Below, piece by piece: positions 16,650-25,458 of a stretch of 34,365 nucleotides of DNA. Source of the DNA: a bacterium (lineage in GTDB: Bacteria; SZUA-79; Acidulodesulfobacterales; Acidulodesulfobacteraceae). Every line of letters starts with the position of its first letter. The first letter of the stretch is position 1. The translations under genes were made by a program, and so were the position numbers. The DNA is taken from positions 1 through 34,365 of the forward strand of contig QIJE01000039.1 in the NCBI GenBank assembly GCA_003232385.1, in the 5' to 3' direction. The notes beneath the pieces were generated by a model. It saw only the letters and a list, made by a program, of their open reading frames with translations. It did no database searches and had not been told where the DNA came from.

Positions 16650-18680
16650 ATGAAAAAGAGTAAAAAAGATCTGTCTCAAGAAGAAGATTCGCAGGTTCAG
16701 GTAGAGGGAACCACAAGACGCGGTTTTTTATCTACAATGGGTAAAATAGCAGCGGCAGCGGGACTTTTAGGAAGCGGGGTGGGAATGGAAGCATTATCCG
16801 GTTGCGCAAAAGAGCCGACAACATCATCGAAGTCGCGTATATCCGCCGCCGCTGCAAAAATGATGGTTCCTCCCGGCAAATGGGATAAGTATTATGGACT
16901 ATGGAGTGGCGGACCGACGGGAGAACTCAGGATATTGGGGCTTCCGTCAATGAGGGAACTGCTAAGAATACCTGTTTTTAATACCAATACCGGAATAGGT
17001 TACGGACCGACGGGTGATTCGCATTCGGCGAAAATGCTCGAAGAGGCCGGAGGCTATGGTCTTGGTGATGTGCATCATCCCCATTTTTCTTTCACAAAGG
17101 GAGATTTTGACGGGAGATATGCTTATGCTCACGATAAAGCTAACGGAAGAATTGCGAGGATAAGGTTGGATTATTTTATGACTGATGCAATCACCTCCAT
17201 TCCTAATGTTCCTGCCATTCACGGTCTGTACCCGCAGCGCTATCCCAAAACCGGTTATGTTTTTGGCGCTTCCGAGTTTGAAACTCCTATGCCTAACGAT
17301 GGCAGAGACATTGTACCTACGGGAAACAATGCGGCTCAGACTAAAAATTATTGGACACTTATTACCGCGGTCGACGGAGAAACAATGAGGGTTAAATGGC
17401 AGGTAATAGTAGACGGTAATCAGGATAACATGGATACCGATTATAAGGGGCTATACTGTATGGCTACATGTTACAATTCCAGCAAGGGGTGGAATGTTCC
17501 TACGATGACTAAACCTCCTGTTATGTGGGCGGTTTTCGTCAATATTCGCAGAGTGGAAGCCGCAGTAAAAGCCGGAAAATATAAAACAATAGGGGATTCT
17601 ACCGTACCGGTTTTAGACGGGAGGCACGGTTCCGACCTAACTACTTACATACCGGTAGAAAAGGATCCGCATGGTATAAGCTGTACCCCGGACGGCAAGT
17701 ATGCCGTTGCCAACGGAAAACTTGCACCTAAAGTAACTGTCATAGATCTCGAAAAAGTAGGTGATGTTTTTGAAGGTAGAGCGAAACCTAAAGACGCCGT
17801 TGCAGCTATTTTAACGGTAGGCGTCGGCCCTTTGCATACCGTGTATGACGGCAGGGGCAACGGTTATACTACACTTTTTGTAGATTCTCAGATGGTTAAA
17901 TGGAATATTGAGGAGGCCGTTAAGGCATATAAAGGCGACAAAAAGATCAAGCCTATAAAGCAAAAACTTGACGTTCAATATCAGCCTGGTCACGCCGCCG
18001 CAACGCAAGAAAATACGATACATCCCACGGGAGAATGGCTCGTCAGTCTTAACAAGTTTTCAAAAGACAGGTTCCTTCCTGTCGGACCGAGATTTCCCGA
18101 AAACGATCAGTTAATAGACATATCCGGTGAAAAGATGATTCTTGCGTACGATAACCCGGTATACATAGAGCCGCATCAGGCAGATATAGCGCTTGTCGAC
18201 AGATTAAAATATATTAAACAAATTTTTAATCCGAAATATTTTGCAAATCATGTCGAGTCCGGAACAGAAAACGTGAAACGAGTCGGTCCGCACAAGGTTA
18301 TCGTCAGGCTGACGGGGGTAGCGCCTATTCTGACCCCTGTTTATTTTCATTGTAAAGAGGGAGATCTTATAACCATTATTTATTCAAATAATGATACGGT
18401 AGAAAATCTTTCTCACGGTTTTTTGATGACGCTTCATAACGTAAATCTAAATATAAATCCAGGAGAAACGAAAGAGGTAACCTTTCTTGCCGATAGAGCG
18501 GGTGTTCACTGGTATTACTGCACGATATTCTGTCATGCCCTTCATCTTGAAATGCGCGGCAGAATGATAGTTGAAAGGGTTCCGGGTTATAAATCCAGGC
18601 CGATTCATTCGAATCGTCTTAAGGGAGAACCGTCATGGAATGAGTTGTTTAAGGATTTTCCGGTAGTAGGAAAGGCGTAA
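16650..18680 (+). CDS. nosZ: Nitrous-oxide reductase NosZ
   Basis: 676 aa. It reduces N2O to N2 in the periplasm using the CuZ and CuA copper centres. The CuA domain at the C-terminus shows NLSHGFLM and CTIFCHALHLEMRGRM, with C624, C628, H632 and M635. The CuZ-type His residues appear in DVHHPHFSF, DPHGISCTPDG, GPLHTVYDG, YQPGHAA and EPHQADI. The leader has a twin-arginine motif (TTRRGFLS, R23-R24), an Ala/Gly-rich core, and then LSGC at 49-52, which resembles a lipobox, so the enzyme may be a Tat-exported lipoprotein. AAGGAGG lies 7 nt before the ATG. Length is normal. It is the first gene of the nos operon. Confidence 0.97.
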   Translation: MKKSKKDLSQEEDSQVQVEGTTRRGFLSTMGKIAAAAGLLGSGVGMEALSGCAKEPTTSSKSRISAAAAKMMVPPGKWDKYYGLWSGGPTGELRILGLPSMRELLRIPVFNTNTGIGYGPTGDSHSAKMLEEAGGYGLGDVHHPHFSFTKGDFDGRYAYAHDKANGRIARIRLDYFMTDAITSIPNVPAIHGLYPQRYPKTGYVFGASEFETPMPNDGRDIVPTGNNAAQTKNYWTLITAVDGETMRVKWQVIVDGNQDNMDTDYKGLYCMATCYNSSKGWNVPTMTKPPVMWAVFVNIRRVEAAVKAGKYKTIGDSTVPVLDGRHGSDLTTYIPVEKDPHGISCTPDGKYAVANGKLAPKVTVIDLEKVGDVFEGRAKPKDAVAAILTVGVGPLHTVYDGRGNGYTTLFVDSQMVKWNIEEAVKAYKGDKKIKPIKQKLDVQYQPGHAAATQENTIHPTGEWLVSLNKFSKDRFLPVGPRFPENDQLIDISGEKMILAYDNPVYIEPHQADIALVDRLKYIKQIFNPKYFANHVESGTENVKRVGPHKVIVRLTGVAPILTPVYFHCKEGDLITIIYSNNDTVENLSHGFLMTLHNVNLNINPGETKEVTFLADRAGVHWYYCTIFCHALHLEMRGRMIVERVPGYKSRPIHSNRLKGEPSWNELFKDFPVVGKA

Positions 18681-18742
18681 TAGTGTAATATAATCGTTCT
18701 ATTCAGGGGGCTGGATAGAATACGAATACCGTAGACTTCTTT

Positions 18743-18780
18743 CACCCTCCCCCCTTTTGATTTTTTCAGGGGGGAGGGTG
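18743..18780 (+). terminator. Strong GC hairpin between nosZ and nosL (no U-tract)
   Basis: CACCCTCCCCCC (18743-18754) is perfectly complementary to GGGGGGAGGGTG (18769-18780), with a 14-nt loop rich in T. No run of T follows on either strand. It could be an mRNA 3'-end stabiliser for nosZ, a partial attenuator, or a processing site; a classical intrinsic terminator is less likely. Confidence 0.5.
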
Positions 18781-18826
18781 TCTGTTGTCGGGGGTATAAA
18801 AAAGTAAGGTAGATATGGAGGGCATA

Positions 18827-19399
18827 ATGGGAATGTTTAATAAAAAAGTATTTCTTTCCGTCTTAATTCTTATATCTTTATCTCTATCCGTTTCGTTAGC
18901 CGGATGTTCGTCGAATAAAGCCAAGTTGCCGTTGCCAAGAAAGGTGTTTTCCTCTACTACTTCGCAGTTATGCGGAATGTTTCTGAAACAGTATCCGGGT
19001 CCGGAGGCTCAAATAGTTTATAAGAACGGCCGGACATATTTTTTCTGTGATACGGTGGAATTATTTCAGTGGTTGCACTTAAAGGGTATAGCAGATAGGG
19101 GTACTCCGCTCGTTATGTATGTTCAGGATATGACAAATAATTCATGGAAACACCCCGAGGGTCATTTTGTAGATGCCAAAAAGGCTTATTATGTTGTAGG
19201 TTCCAAAAGAACAGGCTGCATGGGTGTAACATTCGCTTCATTTTTAAGCAAAAAAGCAGCCGATAAATTTATTACAAAATATGGCGGAAAAATATATAAG
19301 TTTGACGAAATCACCGTGAAAATGATAGATAAAGCGGCAAATTCCGCCAATATGAAAATAATGAAAATGAAAAAGGCGAAGCTTAAGAATTTGGGATAG
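18827..19399 (+). CDS. nosL: NosL copper-chaperone lipoprotein
   Basis: 190 aa from ATG 18827, chosen because GGAGGG sits 4 nt upstream; an ATG at 18815 overlaps that ribosome site. A hydrophobic signal ends in a lipobox, LAGC, then SQLCGMFLKQYPGPEAQIVY, which carries the conserved Cys-Gly-Met of NosL, and YFFCDTVELFQWL. NosL binds Cu(I) in the periplasm and hands it to the NosDFY assembly machinery for CuZ. The C-terminus is a Lys/Met-rich tail. It lies directly after nosZ instead of at the end of the cluster as in classical nosRZDFYLX. Confidence 0.85.
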   Translation: MGMFNKKVFLSVLILISLSLSVSLAGCSSNKAKLPLPRKVFSSTTSQLCGMFLKQYPGPEAQIVYKNGRTYFFCDTVELFQWLHLKGIADRGTPLVMYVQDMTNNSWKHPEGHFVDAKKAYYVVGSKRTGCMGVTFASFLSKKAADKFITKYGGKIYKFDEITVKMIDKAANSANMKIMKMKKAKLKNLG

Positions 19400-19518
19400 T
19401 CAGGCAGATGAAACGAGGTTAATACCATTTTCTAAACAATAAAATTGATGTAATATATGTATTTATATATATATATTGATGTATATATTATTAATAGGAG
19501 GGATGTACTATTTAAATT

Positions 19519-21603
19519 ATGAGAAAACATAAAATTATTTATATATTTTGTATTTTTGCGGTAGCTTTAATCATGTCTTTTATATTTAACTCCGCTTTCG
19601 CATTCGGGAATACAAAGATCACATTAGCGAACTCTTCCAATTACTACCATGACGCACTAAGGGGGGCTTCCGTATTTAAACGCGGAGAGATAAAGGGAAC
19701 CCCCGTCGTGTACGGTTATAACAAAAAAGGCAAATTTCTCGGTTACATATTTCTTTCCACTAATTTAGTCAATATAGAGAGTTATTCGGGTTTACCCTTA
19801 ACATCACTGATATCAATAAATAAAAAAGGAATAATACAAGGTGTAAGGGTTGTGCATTGTGACGACCCTATATTTCTGATAGGAATTCCTATCTCTAAGC
19901 TTTATTCATTCACCGACCAGTATATCGGGAAAGATATAAGGAGTAATATCTATATAGGCGGCAAAGGGAAAGACCATGTATCCGCCATAGCAAGCGCAAG
20001 CGTCACTACCGTGGCGATGGACCAGACCATTCTCATGGCAGCCAGAAAATTTGCCTCAAAATTGGGCATTATGAAGTCTATCGTTAAAGTAAAATATAAA
20101 TTAAAAAATATTTACAGCCCTGCGAATTGGAATGAGCTAAGAAGGGACGGCAGTATTAGAAAATTTACCATATCATGTTCACAGATGGGCGTAAAAAACT
20201 GCAGCGGAGAATATGAGACCGTATATTACGGTATTTTAAGTATTCCTAATGTAGGAAAGAATATTCTCGGCAGTTATAAGTATGGGTACTTGTCGAAAAG
20301 GTGGAAAGAAAAAAATCAGGCCGCTATTTTTATTATTGCGAACGGAGTATCGTCCTTTTTAGGCTCCGGTTTCGCAAGGGGAGGCGCATTCGAAAGATTT
20401 CATTTGGAACAGGGGTATAGTTCTATAATGTTTAGAGACGTAGATTTTAGTTATATTTCTTCTCTCGGAATAAAAGGGGTTCCGTATTTTAAGGAGGGAG
20501 GAATATTTACTATTCCGCTTTCTATATTTAATCCGATACTTCCTTTTAATGTAGTATTTACCTTTCATAAACATGTTTCTCATGCTTCTATGCTAAATAA
20601 GGAAACCTTTCACACCTTTTACTCGAATTATCATCTACCCAGCAAATATTACGTTTCAAGTTACCGGTATGTTAAAAAGATGAATCAGTACCAGATTGCA
20701 TGGATAAAATACCTTAAATATGTTATTCCGCTTGTATTATTTTTAATTATTCTAACTATTATTTTTGTAATAAAAGACAAAATCATAACGAAAAAATTGC
20801 CTCGAAACGGTAGAAAATGGATAAGGCCGCTCTATTATTCGGTACTATTCTTATTTTTGATACTGATCGGTTTTATTAAACCTTCTCAGCCGTCCGTTAC
20901 GCATCTTTATACAATTTATGATAGTTTATTCGTAAGCTATCATCCGGCACTTTTTTTGCTTGACCCGCTGATTTTTATTCTTTTTGCATTCATGTTCATA
21001 ACAGCGGTTATCTGGGGAAGGGGCGTGTTTTGCGGATGGATTTGTCCTTTCGGAACGATACAGGAATATATCTATAGGATAAAGGAAAAGATACTGCCAG
21101 AGAAACTTGCGAAAAAAATCTCGTTTGAATTTAATAACAAGTTTCATTTTAAGTTAATTTATTTAAAATATGCTATATTTATAATATTAATGGCTACAGC
21201 TACTATATCGATCGCTTGGGGCGAGAGGCTTGCCGAGGTTGAGCCGTTCAAAACTGTTTTTTACCTGCATTTTGAAAGGCAGTGGTATTTTACGGCTTAC
21301 GCTATTCTTCTAATCGGTCTATCCGTCCTATCCTACCGATTTTTTTGCAAGTATATGTGCCCGTTAGGAGCATCATTAGGCTTGTTGTCTAAAATAAAGA
21401 TATTTAACATAAAAAGATACGGGGAGTGCAAAAGCTGTAAAATTTGTGCCAGGTCTTGCAATATTAAGGCGATAGACGATAAAGGGACAATCAATAGGTC
21501 GGAATGCTTTTACTGCTTAGAATGTCAGATTAATTATAACGATGACAAACTTTGTCCCCATTTATTAAAACTCAAAAAAGCAAAAATAGGAAATATTAGA
21601 TAA
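19519..21603 (+). CDS. nosR: NosR-type membrane flavo-iron-sulfur protein
   Basis: 694 aa. An N-terminal signal helix and periplasmic FMN-binding domain come first. The flavinylation segment reads IASASVTT (157-164); the usual S-G-A-[ST]-x-T is here A-S-A-S-V-T with T163 as likely acceptor. Transmembrane helices follow from about residue 400, with two cytoplasmic cysteine motifs (FCGWICPFG and CKYMCPLG). The C-terminal ferredoxin-like clusters are CKSCKICARSCN and CFYCLECQ. NosR transfers quinol-derived electrons to NosZ. An ApbE flavin transferase is encoded at the end of the same operon. AGGAGGG is 15 nt upstream of the ATG, a long spacing. Upstream is a TA-rich 120-base gap. Confidence 0.9.
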   Translation: MRKHKIIYIFCIFAVALIMSFIFNSAFAFGNTKITLANSSNYYHDALRGASVFKRGEIKGTPVVYGYNKKGKFLGYIFLSTNLVNIESYSGLPLTSLISINKKGIIQGVRVVHCDDPIFLIGIPISKLYSFTDQYIGKDIRSNIYIGGKGKDHVSAIASASVTTVAMDQTILMAARKFASKLGIMKSIVKVKYKLKNIYSPANWNELRRDGSIRKFTISCSQMGVKNCSGEYETVYYGILSIPNVGKNILGSYKYGYLSKRWKEKNQAAIFIIANGVSSFLGSGFARGGAFERFHLEQGYSSIMFRDVDFSYISSLGIKGVPYFKEGGIFTIPLSIFNPILPFNVVFTFHKHVSHASMLNKETFHTFYSNYHLPSKYYVSSYRYVKKMNQYQIAWIKYLKYVIPLVLFLIILTIIFVIKDKIITKKLPRNGRKWIRPLYYSVLFLFLILIGFIKPSQPSVTHLYTIYDSLFVSYHPALFLLDPLIFILFAFMFITAVIWGRGVFCGWICPFGTIQEYIYRIKEKILPEKLAKKISFEFNNKFHFKLIYLKYAIFIILMATATISIAWGERLAEVEPFKTVFYLHFERQWYFTAYAILLIGLSVLSYRFFCKYMCPLGASLGLLSKIKIFNIKRYGECKSCKICARSCNIKAIDDKGTINRSECFYCLECQINYNDDKLCPHLLKLKKAKIGNIR

Positions 21604-21611
21604 CAGGTCTC

Positions 21612-22976
21612 ATGATGTTTAAAAAACATAAAATTTTAGCAATCGGATTATTATTTTCGCCGGTTATTCTGTGCATTTTTTTGATGATGCCTGTGGCTTC
21701 TCATGCTAAAACGATTTATGTCGGGAAAAATAAGGCGTTTCATTCTATACAGAATGCCGTAAGGTCTGCAAATGACGGAGATACTGTTATAGTCGAAAAG
21801 GGACGGTATTCAGGAAACATATTCATAAACAAGCCGCTGACCTTAATCGGAGTGAACGGTCCGATAATAGATGCGCTCCTAAAGGGAAGCGGTATTGTTG
21901 TTAACGCGAAACATGTAATAGTTGAAGGGTTCAAGATAATAAACGACGGAGATGATCTTGGAAAAATGGACGCAGGGATACTTTTAAGGCAGAAGGCCGA
22001 TTTTGCGATTATCAAAGATAATTACATATTAAGTTCCAACGCTAACGGGATATATGTGGATGGCGCATTTTACGCTACCGTCAAGGATAATTTTATGTCG
22101 TCCTCCAGAAAAATCCCTTGGGGAGCGCGAGGGTACGGGTTTTACCTGTGGAATGCCCAGTACGACGTATTAGAGGGGAATGTCATTAAGTATTTCGTAG
22201 GTGGATTTTATGTTATATCGTCCCCAAATTCCTATCTTTTAAAAAATATCATATTGGACGATTATTACGGTACCCACTATATGTATTCAGACTACGACAT
22301 CGTTGCCGGAAATTTAGTGAAAAATACCATAGTCGGTTTGGCGCTTATGTATTCTAACTATGTAACGGCGGATTTTAACACGATAATTAATGCGAAACAT
22401 AAGGGTTTTCTGTTTAATCAGGCATTTTACGATACGGTAATGAGCAATGTGGTCATAAGATGCGGTAAAGGAATGGATTTATACGATACCGTTCATAATA
22501 AAATAATTCATAATCTCATTATTAATAACAATATAGGGATGCATGTCTGGGGCGGGTCGTTTCATAATAAAGTGTATAATAATTCTTTTATAAACAATAG
22601 ATTTCAAGTTAAATTTCTTGCCCATGATAATATTTACTGGGATTATAAAGGCAAAGGCAACTTCTGGTCCGATTATAACGGTTTTAGTACTAAAAAAAAC
22701 AATGTGGGGTCGCTGCCGTACAGAGCCAACTCTATCGTAAGTCTTATTTACTGGAAGTTTCCTTTAGCCAAGTTATTGCTGAGCGGTTCGCCCATTATTC
22801 GTACGTTAGAGTTTATAGCGGACAGTTTTCCTATTTTTACGGTAGCGGGTATTGTCGATAGATATCCTTATTTAAATCCGACTTTTCCAAAAAAAATAAT
22901 AAAAAATTCAGTAAAGGATGGCTTTTCTTATGTTAAAATTAAAAGAAGAATCGAATTCAGACAAGATGAAAGATAA
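21612..22976 (+). CDS. nosD: NosD periplasmic beta-helix copper-centre assembly protein
   Basis: 454 aa. A cleavable signal peptide ends near SHAK (residues 30-33). Then come repeating right-handed beta-helix turns (for example FAIIKDNYILSSNANGIYV and HNLIINNNIGMHVWGG) and the CASH/NosD-type start IYVGKNKAFHSIQNAV. NosD works with the NosFY ABC transporter and NosL in building CuZ. It begins 8 nt after nosR. The end overlaps the proposed nosF start by up to 59 nt. Confidence 0.93.
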   Translation: MMFKKHKILAIGLLFSPVILCIFLMMPVASHAKTIYVGKNKAFHSIQNAVRSANDGDTVIVEKGRYSGNIFINKPLTLIGVNGPIIDALLKGSGIVVNAKHVIVEGFKIINDGDDLGKMDAGILLRQKADFAIIKDNYILSSNANGIYVDGAFYATVKDNFMSSSRKIPWGARGYGFYLWNAQYDVLEGNVIKYFVGGFYVISSPNSYLLKNIILDDYYGTHYMYSDYDIVAGNLVKNTIVGLALMYSNYVTADFNTIINAKHKGFLFNQAFYDTVMSNVVIRCGKGMDLYDTVHNKIIHNLIINNNIGMHVWGGSFHNKVYNNSFINNRFQVKFLAHDNIYWDYKGKGNFWSDYNGFSTKKNNVGSLPYRANSIVSLIYWKFPLAKLLLSGSPIIRTLEFIADSFPIFTVAGIVDRYPYLNPTFPKKIIKNSVKDGFSYVKIKRRIEFRQDER

Positions 22977-23940
22977 TAAGCTGCCTATAATGGAACTAAA
23001 TAATATTAATAAAGAATATAAACTTGGAGGCGGATATGTATTTAAAGCACTGGCGGATATTAACTTTTCGGTGAAAGAAGGGGAGGTGTTGACTATTCTC
23101 GGTCATAACGGCGCCGGTAAATCTACGCTTATAAAAATTATTATGGGTTTTACAAAGCCTACAACCGGCTCTATAAAAATATTCGGCACCGATACGTCTA
23201 AAATGCTCCCTAAACACGTAAAAGCCAAAATAGGCTATATTCCGGAGGTTGTCCATTTTTACGGAAATCTATCGGGGATAGAAACCATGGAATTTTTTGG
23301 AAAACTCAATAATCTTTATAATAAAAAACTTTTTGAAGAGCTGTTGGATAAGGTCGGCATATCCGGTGCCGCAAATAAAAAAGTGGTTTCTTATTCAAAA
23401 GGAATGAAACAGAGATTGGCATTTGCCGTGTCGCGTATTAAAGATCCTGATATCTACATATTCGACGAACCGACGAGCGGAATGGATCCATCTGCTGTCA
23501 ACGACTTTATTTCTCTCGTCAGGCTTATAAACGACAATGGGAAAACCATATTAATGACAGCGCATATTCTTCCCGAGATAGAAGATATTTCAAATAGGAT
23601 TTGCGTGATATTGAACGGAAAAATCACGGCTCTGGGCGGGATACCCGAATTATTAGAAGGATTAGGCCTGCCTACGACAATCAACCTAAGGTTTAAAAAC
23701 GGTTTCAAGTTTGAAGAAAGTTGGTTTGAAAATATAAAGAATTTTAAACTAATTACGGATTATAAATTTAACGACAAAATTTTGTCCGCAAACATTAAAT
23801 TTATCGAAACAAAGAGGATAAAATTAATCAACGAGATTATCAGTAAATATCACGATGACCTTGCGGATATGAGTATAAAGAAGCCGGGTCTTTTTGAAAT
23901 TTTCAGTCATTTCTCTAATAAGAAGGTGTACAATGATTAA
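22918..23940 (+). CDS. nosF: NosF ABC-transporter ATPase
   Basis: 340 aa at most. Walker A is GHNGAGKST (in VLTILGHNGAGKSTLIKII), the signature is SYSKGMKQRLAFA, and Walker B is DIYIFDEPTSGMDP with a following H-loop (TAHILPEIE). It powers NosY and, with NosD, assembly of the NosZ copper site. The start is uncertain: ATG 22918, 22930 and 22966 are in frame, and 22966 would reduce the nosD overlap to 11 nt; homology begins near PIMELNNINKEY. The stop overlaps nosY. Confidence 0.92.
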   Translation: MAFLMLKLKEESNSDKMKDNKLPIMELNNINKEYKLGGGYVFKALADINFSVKEGEVLTILGHNGAGKSTLIKIIMGFTKPTTGSIKIFGTDTSKMLPKHVKAKIGYIPEVVHFYGNLSGIETMEFFGKLNNLYNKKLFEELLDKVGISGAANKKVVSYSKGMKQRLAFAVSRIKDPDIYIFDEPTSGMDPSAVNDFISLVRLINDNGKTILMTAHILPEIEDISNRICVILNGKITALGGIPELLEGLGLPTTINLRFKNGFKFEESWFENIKNFKLITDYKFNDKILSANIKFIETKRIKLINEIISKYHDDLADMSIKKPGLFEIFSHFSNKKVYND

Positions 23941-24772
23941 TTTAAGGGTAGTTTTAACAATCTCGAAAAAGGAATTTATAGGCAGAATTAAGAATATTTC
24001 ACTTTTTATCTTAATTTTTATTCTTGCCGTATTGTCTTTTGCAATCTCCTATTTCGGAACAAGTCCGTCCGGCTTGACCGGTTTTCACGGGGTAAACGTT
24101 ACTATAGCCTCTCTTATGAGTTTGTCTATTTATTTAATTCCGTTGATAGCCTTTATCTTGAGTTATGATTCTATTACCGGAGAGGAGGAGGACGGGACGA
24201 TGCCTTTGCTTTTATCGTCGTCCGCCTCCAGAAGCGAGATATACCTCGGCAAGCTTATAGGGCTTATAATTGTTATATCTATCGCAATTTTTGTAGGATA
24301 CGGCATATCGGGCATCACTATTTTATCAAGAGGAAATGTTGGAAGCATAATCTCCTACTTTACCTTTATATTTGCCTCTATTTTACTCGGCGTATCTTTT
24401 CTGTCCATTGGTTTGTTAGTCTCCAGTTTTACGAGGTCGAGAACATCTTCCATAACTATTTCCGTATTTTTGTGGTTTTTTTATGTTTTTATCTACGACC
24501 TGTTGTTGATAGGGATTCTTGTCGCGACAAAGGGGCAAGCCATGTTTATCAACAACACGGTGATAGGCGCTTCTATGCTGCTTAATCCTACCGATGTGTA
24601 TAGGCTTTTTACTATTTCTTTCATACATGGCCTTAAGGGATATTACGGTTTGACGAGTATTTTAACGGGAAGATTCGTACTGGATCACTTTCTTTTAATT
24701 GTTACATATATTATGTGGATTTTTCTGCCCATGTTCATGGGTGCGTTCATATTTCATAAAAAAAGATACTAA
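23933..24772 (+). CDS. nosY: NosY ABC-transporter permease
   Basis: 279 aa from ATG 23933, which overlaps the nosF stop by 8 nt and has AAGAAGGTG upstream; the frame opens earlier, but that would intrude 47 nt into nosF. There are about six hydrophobic segments, with the ABC-2 type EEEDGTMPLLLSSSASRSEIYLGK loop between helices 2 and 3. It is the membrane partner of NosF in copper-centre biogenesis. Shine-Dalgarno and coupling place it in the same operon. Confidence 0.9.
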   Translation: MINLRVVLTISKKEFIGRIKNISLFILIFILAVLSFAISYFGTSPSGLTGFHGVNVTIASLMSLSIYLIPLIAFILSYDSITGEEEDGTMPLLLSSSASRSEIYLGKLIGLIIVISIAIFVGYGISGITILSRGNVGSIISYFTFIFASILLGVSFLSIGLLVSSFTRSRTSSITISVFLWFFYVFIYDLLLIGILVATKGQAMFINNTVIGASMLLNPTDVYRLFTISFIHGLKGYYGLTSILTGRFVLDHFLLIVTYIMWIFLPMFMGAFIFHKKRY

Positions 24773-24794
24773 TTGCTTAAGGAGGATTGATAGT

Positions 24795-25061
24795 ATGAGT
24801 GATATTTTTAGCGGCATTGATGATGTTTCTGCAAAAAAAGAGCTTGCAGATATGATTCGCGAGATAACGTTAATGAAGGTTGCGATAGATAATATTAAAA
24901 ACAGTTATGACGTCAGCGACGAGAATGCGTTACTAAGAAAGATAAAGAAGGGTTTGGTTCCGGAACACCCTGCCTACGAGGGTTATCTTTCAATACTTCA
25001 TATTAGGGATTACATTGCGCATTATAGGCTTAAAATACAGAATTTCATGAATGAATTATAA
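24795..25061 (+). CDS. Small helical protein of unknown function in the nos operon
   Basis: 88 aa from ATG 24795, with AAGGAGG 9 nt upstream; an earlier in-frame ATG lies within nosY and lacks a ribosome site. The sequence (MSDIFSGIDDVSAKKELADM...) is acidic, amphipathic and probably all-helical, with no Cys, no membrane segment and no motif I recognise. It stands between nosY and a DUF6516-like gene, with 22 nt and 15 nt gaps, so it is co-transcribed with the nos genes. Possible roles are a cytosolic partner of the next protein or a regulator; neither is shown. Confidence 0.75.
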   Translation: MSDIFSGIDDVSAKKELADMIREITLMKVAIDNIKNSYDVSDENALLRKIKKGLVPEHPAYEGYLSILHIRDYIAHYRLKIQNFMNEL

Positions 25062-25076
25062 AAAAGGGGACTTACG

Positions 25077-25457
25077 ATGGATAAATACGATTTTCTGGAA
25101 AACAAAAAGATTAACGAAGAGTTTGCAATAAAAATAGCCGACGACGTAAATGTTACATTTAAGAATATATTAAAAGCCCCGGCAGAGGTAAAAAGCGATG
25201 GTTTACTGCTGAAATTTAAAGACGACTCCCGGCTTGAATTGCGTTATCCTTCGAAAAAAAAATATTCTTTTAATTTTTTTAGGAACGAAAAATTATTTAT
25301 AATAGATACCGCTCCCGTTCATAGCGAGCTTGAAACATATCCTAATCATATTCATGATTTCGAGGGAAAATTAATGAAAGACAATATAACGGATGTTAAT
25401 AATGACCCTATTAAAAATATCGAAAACTTTTTACGTTTTTTTAAATATACTTTATAA
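25077..25457 (+). CDS. Small protein resembling DUF6516/TumE
   Basis: 126 aa, preceded by AAAGGGG. The second half reads YSFNFFRNEKLFIIDTAPVH followed by a PNHIHD motif and an IKNIENFLRFF helix. This resembles the beta-sheet plus P-x-H-x-H layout of DUF6516 proteins, some of which are annotated as TumE toxins. Whether this one is a toxin is unknown. The 88-aa neighbour is not an obvious DNA-binding antitoxin. Placed inside a nos operon, a metabolic or regulatory role is as likely. The stop is followed 1 nt later by the ApbE start. Confidence 0.55.
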   Translation: MDKYDFLENKKINEEFAIKIADDVNVTFKNILKAPAEVKSDGLLLKFKDDSRLELRYPSKKKYSFNFFRNEKLFIIDTAPVHSELETYPNHIHDFEGKLMKDNITDVNNDPIKNIENFLRFFKYTL

Positions 25458-25458
25458 G

